Origin: Dehalococcoidia bacterium
Lineage (GTDB): Bacteria; Chloroflexota; Dehalococcoidia; UBA2979
Direction of reading: 5' to 3'
NCBI GenBank assembly: GCA_004297315.1
Contig: SCTU01000009.1
Coordinates: 1 to 12,914 of the forward strand
DNA: 12,914 bases
Part shown: positions 1 to 7,156 of the stretch, piece after piece
How positions within the stretch are numbered: the stretch's first letter is position 1
Layout: every line of letters begins with the position of its first letter
Translations under genes and position numbers: made by a program
Notes under the pieces: model-generated
Told to the model about the DNA's origin: nothing
Databases searched by the model: none
The model's input: only the letters and a program-made list of their open reading frames with translations

Positions 1-13
1 GCTCTTCCGATCT
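1..13. other. Residual Illumina adapter at contig end
   Basis: The first 13 bases, GCTCTTCCGATCT, are identical to the 3' end of the Illumina TruSeq adapter/read primer. Native sequence seems to begin at base 14. The dnaE frame supports this: codon 13-15 reads TGC (Cys) with the adapter T, but a C there would give Arg-Leu-Gly-Ile-Pro, the usual kind of residue before the conserved IPV-PDVNRSE motif of DnaE. This is a sequencing artefact, not biology. Confidence 0.93.
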
Positions 14-1344
14 GCCTCGGCATCCCCGTGATGGCCCCGGACGTGAACCGGAGCGAGGCGAACTTCACGATCGAGCCCCTCGAGGACGGCCGTGACGGGA
101 TCCGCTACGGCCTCGCACAGATCAAGAACGTCGGCGCGGGCGCCGTCGAAGGCCTGCTCGCCGAACGCCGCAGCGGCGGCACGTTCGCCCACCTGGAGGA
201 CTTCGCGCGTCGTATCAGCGCACGCGAGATCAACAAGCGCGTGCTCGAAGCGCTCGCCCGGGCCGGCGCGATGGACTGCCTCGGCAGCCGCGGCGGAATC
301 ATCGGCGGCCTCGACCGCATCCTCTCGCTTGCGCAGCAGGAGCAGCGGCTGCGCGAGACCGGGCAGACCTCGATGTTCGACCTCTTCGGCGCACAGGTCG
401 CGACGCCACTGCCGGCCCTCGAGATCGAGAGCATCGCCGTCCCGCAGCAGCAGTTGCTCCAGTGGGAGAAGGAACTGCTGGGCACCTATCTCTCCGAGCA
501 CCCGTTCCAGCAGGCGTCTCAGCACCTCGCCGAATGGGTAACGCACACCCTCTCCGAGGTCACGGCTGAACTCGTGGGCCAGGAGGCGGTCATCGCTGGC
601 ACGGTCGCCGGCATCCGCGCGCTCGCGACGAAGCAAGGGAAGGCGTTCGCCGCGGTCACGCTCGAGGACCTCAGCGGGCAAACTGAGGTCGTGGTCTGGT
701 CCGACCAGTACGAGCCGTGGAAGGCGCGCGGCCTCCTGTTCGAGGGCACCGTGCTGATGATGAAGGTGAGCGTCCGGCAGCGCGGCGACCGCCTGACCGT
801 GGCGGCAGCCGAGGCCACCCCGTACGACTACGAGTCAGGGCGGCCTGCGGACATCAACCTGTCGCGCTTCGTCGTGCGGGGCACCGCGTCGCGCCTGCGT
901 GCTGCAGAGGATTCGCCGGCCTATCCGAGCCCGGCCGCGCCGCCGCCTGAGCCCGGCCCCGGCCGTCGTCCCGACCTCCGCATCGTGCTCCCGGACGAAC
1001 CGGCGGCCGAGCCGTCTGACGTTCTGCCGAGTGCGCCGCCCGCCGACCTCAGCGGCCCGCACCGCCTCGTGGTCACGATGGAAGAGACGACCGATGAAGC
1101 GGCCGACCTGCGCCGGTTGCGCCGGATCTGCGCGCTCCTCGACGAGCACCAGGGTGAGACACCGGTCGAGATCGTCATCCGCCAGCGGGGCGGCGCTTCG
1201 ACGCGACTGGGGCGAGGCGGCATCGACCCGTCGGCGCTGGAAGAACTGCTGAAGCGGCTGCGCGGATTGCTCGGCGTCCTCGGCGAGGCACGAGAAACCG
1301 GCGTCGTCGCCTCAGACGCGCTCGCAGTCGCCGCGGGCGGCTAG
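14..1344 (+). CDS. dnaE: DNA polymerase III alpha subunit, C-terminal fragment
   Basis: This is the C-terminal part of the replicative polymerase subunit that synthesises DNA in the cytoplasm. The visible part, about 443 residues, opens with the DnaE signature GIPVMAPDVNRSEANF. It continues into the helix-hairpin-helix region (GLAQIKNVGAGAVEGLL near bases 106-160, and INKRVLEALARAGAMDCLG near 229-285). An OB-fold nucleic-acid-binding domain follows at about bases 580-800 (VIAGTVAGIRALATKQG, then FAAVTLEDLSGQTEVVVW). After a Pro-rich linker (bases 915-1050) comes a small alpha/beta C-terminal domain ending at a TAG. The PHP and catalytic palm domains lie off the left edge, so the gene is 5'-partial. 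The GTG/ATG at 28 and 31 are internal codons, not starts. No convincing terminator follows; the 84-nt gap leads to a MoxR operon that looks functionally unrelated. Confidence 0.95.
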
Positions 1345-1391
1345 GCCCGACACTCCTTCCTTTCCTGAGACACGGCCTGACGCGTGCCCGC

Positions 1392-1397
1392 TAGACT
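1392..1397 (+). promoter_or_regulatory. Possible -10 element for the MoxR/Bat operon
   Basis: TAGACT matches 4 of 6 bases of the TATAAT consensus and lies 31 nt upstream of the chosen moxR start. The context g-TAG--T-GG recurs at the other plus-strand candidate (12014-12019). No good -35 at normal spacing is visible: CTGAGA at 1365-1370 leaves a 21-nt spacer. The change of function from dnaE to the Bat cluster makes a promoter here plausible, but read-through from dnaE is also possible. Confidence 0.25.
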
Positions 1398-1428
1398 GGG
1401 CCTCTCACCAACGTTGACGAGGGAGCCC

Positions 1429-2427
1429 ATGGCTCAATTCGCCGCAGGTCATCCGGAGCCGAACGCGCGCACGCATGTACTTCACCGAGAGGTAGAGGCG
1501 ATCCGCGATGAGGTCGGACGGGTCATCGTCGGCCAGCGGGGGATGATCGACCGGTTGCTCGTCGCGCTGCTGACCAACAACCACGCGTTGATCGAAGGCG
1601 TCCCGGGTCTCGCGAAGACGCTCGCGGTCTCCACGCTCGCCCAGGCCCTCGAGTGTTCGTTCTCGCGCATCCAGTTCACGCCCGACCTGCTGCCGGCGGA
1701 CGTGACGGGGACGCTGATCTTCAACCCGCAAGAGGCGGAATTCTATACGCGACGCGGTCCGATCTTTGCGAACGTCGTGCTTGCGGACGAGATCAACCGT
1801 GCACCGGCGAAGGTGCAGTCGGCGCTGCTCGAAGCCATGCAGGAGCGCACGGTCTCGATCGGTGGACAGACGCATGCGCTGCCTGACCCCTTCCTCGTGC
1901 TGGCCACACAGAACCCGATCGAGCAGGAGGGCACGTATCCACTCCCCGAGGCCCAGCTCGACCGCTTCATGCTGAAGATCGTCGTCCACTACCCCGAGCG
2001 CGATCAGGAGCGCGAGATCCTCGCCCGTTCGCTCGACCAGGGGCCCCAGCAGGCACGCCCGGTCGTCGCGATCTCCGAGATCGCACGACTGCGCGAGGGC
2101 GTGCGCGCCGTAGAGGTGAACGACCGCATCCGCGAGTACGTCGTCCGCATCGTTGAGGCGACGCGGGAGCCGGCGCGCTTCCGCCTCGCGGACCTCCAAC
2201 CACTGCTGGAGTTCGGCGTGTCGCCGCGCGGCGGCACGTTCCTCGCCCGCGCGGCGCAGGCATACGCCTTCCTCGACGGGCGCGCGTTCACCACACCGGA
2301 GGACGTGAAGGCGCTCGCCCCGGACGTGCTGCGGCACCGCCTGATCCTCACCTACGAAGCCGAGGCGCGCGGGGTAGGCGCGGACGAAGTCGCCACGCGC
2401 ATCCTCGAAAGCGTCGGGATCCCCTAG
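1429..2427 (+). CDS. MoxR-family AAA+ ATPase (Bat operon)
   Basis: Cytoplasmic AAA+ ATPase of the MoxR family, 332 aa, near the usual 310-340. Such proteins are thought to act as ATP-driven chaperones that remodel or activate VWA-domain partners. Visible motifs: Walker A GVPGLAKT (57-64, with the Ala before Lys that many MoxR proteins have), the family block FSRIQFTPDLLPADVTG, Walker B VVLADE (D120, E121), sensor 1 ATQNP (N162), and LPEAQLDRF with the likely arginine finger R179. The C-terminal helical lid carries GVSPRGGTFLARAAQAYA. The frame stays open to a GTG at 1384. I chose the ATG at 1429 because a purine-rich GAGGGAG sits just upstream (1419-1425) and the extra 15 residues are not family-like. 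Nine nt separate its stop from the DUF58 gene, so they are surely co-transcribed. Confidence 0.93.
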   Translation: MAQFAAGHPEPNARTHVLHREVEAIRDEVGRVIVGQRGMIDRLLVALLTNNHALIEGVPGLAKTLAVSTLAQALECSFSRIQFTPDLLPADVTGTLIFNPQEAEFYTRRGPIFANVVLADEINRAPAKVQSALLEAMQERTVSIGGQTHALPDPFLVLATQNPIEQEGTYPLPEAQLDRFMLKIVVHYPERDQEREILARSLDQGPQQARPVVAISEIARLREGVRAVEVNDRIREYVVRIVEATREPARFRLADLQPLLEFGVSPRGGTFLARAAQAYAFLDGRAFTTPEDVKALAPDVLRHRLILTYEAEARGVGADEVATRILESVGIP

Positions 2428-2436
2428 GGCCTGGCG

Positions 2437-3360
2437 ATGACCCCCGCTGCCAACATGGACACGGAACGGGAAGCCCTCGCGCTGAGCGCGGAGGCGCTTG
2501 CCCGCGTCCGCGCGATCGAGATCCGCGCGCGCCGTCGCGCCGCGAGCATGACCGCCGGCAGCTACCGCTCGATCTTCCGTGGTGCCGGCATCGAGTTCGC
2601 CGAGGCGCGCGAGTACGTGCCCGGCGACGACGCGCGCCGCATCGATTGGAACGTGACGGCGCGCATGGGCGTGCCGTGGGTGAAAGAGTACGTGGAGGAG
2701 CGCGAACTCAACGTCGTCTCCGCGGTCGACGTCTCTGCCTCGGCGCTGGCCGCACGTCCCGCCCGCGGGCGATTCGAGGCGGCAGCAGAAGCCGTGGCGC
2801 TGCTCGGCTTCTCCGCCGTGTTCAACCACGACCGGGCAGGCCTGCTGCTCTTCGACGAGCGCGTGCGCGCCTTCGTGCCGCCGCGCCGAGGTGTGCGACA
2901 GGTGACGCGGCTCGTCGGGCACGTCTTGCGGGCCCAACAGTCGGCGGCGGGCCGCACGACCGACATCGGCGCAGCGGCGGATTACCTCGGACGTGTCCTG
3001 CGCCGTCGCTCCACCGTATTCCTCCTCTCCGACTTCATTGCCAGTGGCTACGAGGAGTCGCTCCGCGGCCTCGCACGCCGTCACGAGGTGATCGCCATCA
3101 CCCTGATCGATCCGCTCGACCTCGCGTTGCCTGATGTCGGCATCGTCGAGGTCGTGGACGCCGAGCGCGGCGGGCGCGTCCTCCTCGACTCGTCAAGCCC
3201 CCGCGTGCGCGAGGCGTATGCCGCTGCCGCCGTGCGGCACACGGCGCAGCGGAGACGCGCGCTGGCGGCGGCTGGTGTCGACGAAGTCGAGGTACGCCTG
3301 GACGCCGATGTGACCGCACCGCTCGCTGCATACTTCCGCCGTCGCGCGAGGCTGGCCTGA
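2437..3360 (+). CDS. DUF58 family VWA-like protein
   Basis: Soluble DUF58 protein, 307 aa, of the short kind normally encoded next to moxR. The family core is clear: GAGIEFAEAREYVPGDDARRIDW (50-71), here cited by its key residues E53, R58, G63-D65 and D70-W71, followed by ARMG and VKEYVEER. A VWA fold follows with an apparently intact metal-binding MIDAS site: D98-V-S100-A-S102, a Thr around 174-175 and D199 in LLSDF. No signal peptide or membrane segment is seen, so it should act at the cytoplasmic face with the neighbouring MoxR. AGGG at 2426-2429, overlapping the moxR stop, gives 7-nt spacing to the ATG at 2437; an ATG at 2455 is an alternative. Its stop overlaps the next start by 1 nt (TGATG), indicating translational coupling. 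Confidence 0.9.
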   Translation: MTPAANMDTEREALALSAEALARVRAIEIRARRRAASMTAGSYRSIFRGAGIEFAEAREYVPGDDARRIDWNVTARMGVPWVKEYVEERELNVVSAVDVSASALAARPARGRFEAAAEAVALLGFSAVFNHDRAGLLLFDERVRAFVPPRRGVRQVTRLVGHVLRAQQSAAGRTTDIGAAADYLGRVLRRRSTVFLLSDFIASGYEESLRGLARRHEVIAITLIDPLDLALPDVGIVEVVDAERGGRVLLDSSSPRVREAYAAAAVRHTAQRRRALAAAGVDEVEVRLDADVTAPLAAYFRRRARLA

Positions 3361-4358
3361 TGCGCGCTGTCGCCGCATTGGTTGCCGTGATTGCGGCGCT
3401 CCTCGCGTCTGTGCCGCGCGGCGCCTCCGCACAGCAGCCGCCTGCGCCCATCCTCGGCGTCGAGGTGAATTTCAACCGGCTCGACCCCGCGATCGGCGAC
3501 CGCCTGCTCCTGACGCTCCGCATCCGCCATCGTTCGGACGTCGCGGTCACTGCGAGTCCCGAAGCGCCGGCATCAATCGAGTTCGGCAAACCCGCCATGA
3601 CCACGCTGGCGATGCCAGACGGCGTGGTGCAGACCACGGTCACGTGGACCGTGCAGCCATTCGTGCTGGGGCGTGTCCGCCTCCGGCCGTTTCCCGTCGC
3701 CTGGGTCACGCAGGAAGGACGCACGGGCCGGTTCCAGGTGCAGCCGCCAGAGTTCGAGGTTGTCCCGACCCGCGCGGCGGGCGACACCGAGTTGCGCCCC
3801 TTGAAGGATCCGGTGTCAGTGCCCGGAGGCCCGCCGGCCTGGTTGCGCCCAACGCTGATCGCGCTCGCGGTCGTCCTCTCGCTCGCGCTGGGGGCCGGCA
3901 TTGGCACGCTCATCGTGCGACGCGTGCGACCGCTGCTCCATCGGCGGAGGGCCATCGATGCGGTGCCGGACCTCGAGCCCGTGACGGCCGAATCCTCGGC
4001 GCGCGCGGCCCTCGACGGCCTTGCCGGGACAGTGCTGTCGGAGGCGTCCGCGTTTGAGCGGTACTACGGCACGATTGCGGCCGTCGTCCGCCGGTACCTC
4101 TCGGAGCGCATCGGCTTCAACGCGCACGCGCTCACCACGGAGGAACTTGAGCGTCGCATGACCGCGAACGGCGTCGACCGATGGCAGGCGCGCCTGGTCG
4201 GCGGGCTGCTCGAACGCTGCGACGCTGCCGTTTACGCGCACCGCTTCCCCGACCCAGCCTCTGCCGACCATGACCTCACGGTGGCCTATGAGATCGTCGA
4301 GCTCTCGCGCCCGGGTGCGCCACCCACAGGGGTGCTGCCGCGTGGGGCGACCGCATGA
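3360..4358 (+). CDS. BatD/DUF4381-like exported membrane protein
   Basis: A 332-aa single-pass envelope protein. Residues 1-24 form a clear Sec signal peptide (Arg near the start, Ala/Leu/Val core, ASA|QQ cleavage). Residues about 30-150 are beta-rich and look like the immunoglobulin-like domain of BatD-type proteins (repeated 'VRLRPFPVAWV' and 'TVTWTVQPFVLGRVRLRP' strands). A transmembrane helix spans about 163-184, followed by an Arg-rich stop-transfer segment. The cytoplasmic tail has a helical motif FERYYGTIAAVVRRYLSERI (232-251) and then TTEEL, which resembles the C-terminal part of DUF4381 proteins. Position between DUF58 and BatA, with overlaps of 1 and 4 nt, supports a structural role in the MoxR/Bat membrane complex. 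Family assignment rests on architecture and position more than on a single diagnostic motif. Confidence 0.72.
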   Translation: MRAVAALVAVIAALLASVPRGASAQQPPAPILGVEVNFNRLDPAIGDRLLLTLRIRHRSDVAVTASPEAPASIEFGKPAMTTLAMPDGVVQTTVTWTVQPFVLGRVRLRPFPVAWVTQEGRTGRFQVQPPEFEVVPTRAAGDTELRPLKDPVSVPGGPPAWLRPTLIALAVVLSLALGAGIGTLIVRRVRPLLHRRRAIDAVPDLEPVTAESSARAALDGLAGTVLSEASAFERYYGTIAAVVRRYLSERIGFNAHALTTEELERRMTANGVDRWQARLVGGLLERCDAAVYAHRFPDPASADHDLTVAYEIVELSRPGAPPTGVLPRGATA

Positions 4359-5314
4359 TTCCCGGCCTGGATGGCGTCCCCGGCCTCGAGGGCTTCGCAT
4401 TCGCGACTCCTGGCCTCTTCCTGCTGTTGCCAGTGGTCGCGCTCCTCGCGCTGCCCAGCGTGACGCGACGGCGCGCTGCCGCCGTGGTCGCCGACGGCAC
4501 GCTCGCGCGCGCGGCATCGAGGCCGACGTGGCGGCTGCGCTTCCGGCGGCTGCCAGCGGTCCTGCGTGCGCTCGCGATCGTGCTGCTCGTCGTCGCGGTG
4601 GCGCGACCACGACACGGCAACGCCGTCACCGTCGCACCCGAAGAGGGCGTCGATGTTGTGCTCGCCGTCGACGTCTCGTCCTCCATGACGCAGCAGGTCC
4701 TGCCGCGCACCACGCGGCTGAGCGCGGCGCAGCAGGCGGTCGCCGAATTCGCGGACCACCTCGAAGGCGGGCGGATCGGGCTGGTCGCCTTTCAGGCCCG
4801 CGCCATCACACTCTCGCCGCTGACCGCCGACCACAAGGCGTTGAAGCAGCGCGTGAGCACGCTTGAACCCGGCCTCGTCGACGATGGCACGGCGATCGGC
4901 CTCGGGCTTGCCGAGGCGCTCACGCTGCTCGGTGACTCCCCGGCGCGCAGTCGCGTCGTCATCCTGCTCAGCGACGGCGAAAACAATTCGGGGAACGTGG
5001 AGCCCGCGGACGCGACGCGCGTCGCGCAGGCGCTCGGCATCCGCGTGTACACGGTCGCGTTTGCCGGCACGACCGGCGCGGCCTCCGGCCTGCGCGCGAT
5101 GGCGATCAGCACGGGCGCGCAGTCCTACGACGCGCGTACGCCCGACGAGTTGAAGAAGATCTACGCCGACATCGGCAACCTGGAACGCTCGCAGCTGGGC
5201 GAGCGCAAGTTCGTCGACTTCACGGAGTATGGCCCCTGGTTCGCCGGACTTGCCGTCGCCGTCCTGCTCCTCGAGGGCGCGCTGCGCGCGACCTGGCTGC
5301 GGAGGACGCCATGA
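4355..5314 (+). CDS. BatA-like VWA-domain membrane protein
   Basis: Membrane protein of 319 aa, the usual BatA length. Two N-terminal hydrophobic helices (about 19-34 and 66-84) come first, with the typical 'VARPRHG' exit. Then come a von Willebrand factor A domain (about 100-280) and one C-terminal helix (about 292-310). The MIDAS metal site is complete: D106-V-S108-S-S110, T179 in DDGTAIG, and D207 in LLSDGE. By the positive-inside rule, the basic loop between the first two helices (RRR near 38-40 and RLRFRR near 60) is cytoplasmic, which puts the VWA domain outside the membrane. It overlaps the previous gene by 4 nt (ATGA) and the next by 4 nt, so translation is coupled through the whole cluster. 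Known Bat proteins form a complex linked to envelope stress or virulence in other bacteria; the role here is inferred. Confidence 0.88.
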   Translation: MIPGLDGVPGLEGFAFATPGLFLLLPVVALLALPSVTRRRAAAVVADGTLARAASRPTWRLRFRRLPAVLRALAIVLLVVAVARPRHGNAVTVAPEEGVDVVLAVDVSSSMTQQVLPRTTRLSAAQQAVAEFADHLEGGRIGLVAFQARAITLSPLTADHKALKQRVSTLEPGLVDDGTAIGLGLAEALTLLGDSPARSRVVILLSDGENNSGNVEPADATRVAQALGIRVYTVAFAGTTGAASGLRAMAISTGAQSYDARTPDELKKIYADIGNLERSQLGERKFVDFTEYGPWFAGLAVAVLLLEGALRATWLRRTP

Positions 5315-7149
5315 ACGCACTGCTGGACGCCTTCGTCTGGCCGCTCGCGCTGGGCGCGCTCGTTGCCGTCCCGCTCGCCGCTGCGCTGGCGCGCCATGAA
5401 TTCCTGAAGCGTCGCGCGGCGCGGGCCGCGCTCGGCAGCCTGAGCGGCGGCGGGCGTCTCGATGCGGTCCACCTCGTCGGGGCAGGGCTTCTCTTAGGCG
5501 CGATCGCCCTCGCCGCGCTCGCCTTCGCGAGGCCGCGCTGGGGCTCGCGGGAGGTCTCGCTCGAGCAGCGCGGGATCGACGTCGTGATCGTGCTGGACGT
5601 GTCGCGCTCGATGCTGGCGCAGGACGTCGCGCCGTCACGAGCGCAGGCGTCGGCCACTGCGATCGGCGAACTGCTAACGCACCTCCAGGGGAACCGCGTC
5701 GGCCTCGTCACGTTCGCCGGTTCGACCTTCCCACGCTCGCCGCTGACGCTCGACACCGAGGCGGTACGGGCGCTGGTGCAGCGCGCACAGGGCGAATCGA
5801 CGCTCGTGCGGCCAGGGACCGACCTCGGCGGGGCGGTCATCGCGGCGCTCGGCCTGCTCGACGTGGAGGACCGCGCCTCCACGCAGGTGGTGCTGGTGGT
5901 CACCGACGGCGAGGTGCAGCAGGCCGACATCACAACCGTCGGCGCGGCCGCCGGCCAGGCGCGCCGCCAGCGCGTGCGCGTCTTCGGGGCATTCGCCGCT
6001 ACCGAGGCGCCGACGGCGCTCCCCGCGTCGAGCGGGGGCACGGACGTCACGCGCGGCCAGCGCACACCGCTTCTCGCGCTTGCGGAGCAGACCGGCGCGG
6101 AGGTGCGCGACGTTCAGCAGGCCCCCGGCTTCGCCGTCGAGTTCCGGCAGTTACAGCAGACCCGCTTTGCGGAACTGTCGCGCGAAGTCAGTGTCGAACG
6201 GTTCCAATGGTTCGCGGGCGCTGCACTTGCGCTCGCCGTGCTGCAACTCCTGTTGCCGCAGCCCTCGGCTCCGCGGCCGGCGAGACGGATGCGCGCCAGT
6301 TGGCCGCTGCGGCGGCTGCGATCGCGGGCGGCGCCTACGGCGGCGTCCCTGCTCATGCTCTTGCTGCCGGGATGCGCACCGCTCCTGGGCACGCCCGTCT
6401 ATCGGGCGGTCGCCGAGGGCAACCGGTTCTATGCCGCGGGGAAGTACGAGGAGGCGCTGGCCGCCTACGACCGCGCTGGCGCCATCGACCCGGGCAGCCC
6501 CGCGATCGCCTACAACCGCGGCCTCGCGCTCCATCGCCTCACCCGCTACTACGAGGCCTACCAGGTGACGGTGAACGCCCTGAACGAGGCGTCCGACGCG
6601 GAACTCGCTGGCCGCATGGAGTTTTCCGCCGGGAACAGCGCAGTACTGGCCGAACGCTGGACCGACGCACGCGACCGATACGTCGCTGCGTTGCGTCTCG
6701 ACCCCGGCGACGCTGCGGCAAAGGCGAACCTCGAACTCGTCCTCGCACACACAGCACCGGCACAGCAGCAGGGAGAGCCGGGAGACGGCGCGCCGCCGCC
6801 GCAGAACGGCAACGGCGAGCAGCAGCCACCGACGGGTGGGCAGGGCGATACACCCCAGCAACAACCCGGACAGGGCGGCGGTCAGTCGGGAGGGCCGCAG
6901 CAGCCGGCCGACGGCCAGCGCGGCCCGGCGAGTCAGCCCGGCGCACCGGACGAGGCGGCGAGCCCCACCACCGACGCCACGACGTTCGCCGAAGCACAGG
7001 CGGCGCTGGAGGCGGCGTTGGGCGCGCTGGGGCCCGAAGTGTCACGCGAAGAGGCGCTGCGCATCCTGGAACTGGCGCGCCAGGCGAATTCGTTCCAGCG
7101 GCCGTCGCGGTCGACACCGCAGGAAGGCGGGCCGCCGCCCCCGCGCTGA
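5311..7149 (+). CDS. BatB-like VWA protein fused to BatC-like TPR domain
   Basis: A 612-aa fusion protein. The BatB half has helices at about 10-27 and 54-73, a VWA domain (about 88-290) with complete MIDAS (D96-V-S98-R-S100, T170, D199), and a third helix at 299-317. An Arg-rich segment (324-339) leads to a further hydrophobic stretch ending in LLPGC (Cys355). TPR-type repeats follow at about 365-475 (EGNRFYAAGKYEEALAAYDRA, then AYNRGLALHRLTRYYEA), then a Gln/Gly/Pro-rich low-complexity linker (about 483-555) and a short terminal helix with EEALRILELARQAN. The positive-inside pattern puts both VWA and TPR domains outside the membrane. VWA-TPR fusions of this type are known in other phyla, where the TPR part equals separate BatC. 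It is the last gene of the operon, and its TGA lies 7 nt from the stop of the convergent gene. Confidence 0.87.
   Translation: MNALLDAFVWPLALGALVAVPLAAALARHEFLKRRAARAALGSLSGGGRLDAVHLVGAGLLLGAIALAALAFARPRWGSREVSLEQRGIDVVIVLDVSRSMLAQDVAPSRAQASATAIGELLTHLQGNRVGLVTFAGSTFPRSPLTLDTEAVRALVQRAQGESTLVRPGTDLGGAVIAALGLLDVEDRASTQVVLVVTDGEVQQADITTVGAAAGQARRQRVRVFGAFAATEAPTALPASSGGTDVTRGQRTPLLALAEQTGAEVRDVQQAPGFAVEFRQLQQTRFAELSREVSVERFQWFAGAALALAVLQLLLPQPSAPRPARRMRASWPLRRLRSRAAPTAASLLMLLLPGCAPLLGTPVYRAVAEGNRFYAAGKYEEALAAYDRAGAIDPGSPAIAYNRGLALHRLTRYYEAYQVTVNALNEASDAELAGRMEFSAGNSAVLAERWTDARDRYVAALRLDPGDAAAKANLELVLAHTAPAQQQGEPGDGAPPPQNGNGEQQPPTGGQGDTPQQQPGQGGGQSGGPQQPADGQRGPASQPGAPDEAASPTTDATTFAEAQAALEAALGALGPEVSREEALRILELARQANSFQRPSRSTPQEGGPPPPR
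6289..6375 (+). other. Internal lipoprotein-like signal at the BatB/BatC joint
   Basis: Within the fusion gene, the in-frame ATG at 6289 (Met327) is followed by a basic segment, an 11-residue Ala/Leu-rich core and the lipobox-like LLPG-C (Cys355, codon 6373-6375). This is the order of a bacterial lipoprotein signal peptide: n-region, h-region, lipobox. Upstream bases (GGCGAG at 6279-6284) are only a weak ribosome-binding site. It may be a relic of a once separate BatC lipoprotein, an internal start, or simply a fourth membrane helix. Confidence 0.45.
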
Positions 7150-7156
7150 TCCGCGA

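Noticed and set aside
1414..1419. TTGACG as a -35 element
   Set aside because: Matches 5 of 6 bases but lies only 9 nt before the moxR ATG, leaving no room for a -10 and a leader upstream of that start.
1405..3084. 559-codon open frame on the minus strand over moxR and DUF58
   Set aside because: It is antisense to two well-identified genes, has Arg/His/Asp-rich composition typical of a GC-rich shadow frame, and no recognisable domain.
4286..5638. 450-codon minus-strand open frame opposite batA/batB
   Set aside because: Arg/Ala-rich shadow opposite clear VWA domains with complete MIDAS motifs.
6760..6960. Gln/Gly/Pro-rich stretch as a possible repeat array or prophage tail motif
   Set aside because: It is an irregular low-complexity linker of the kind often found at the end of BatC-type proteins, with no exact DNA repeat unit.
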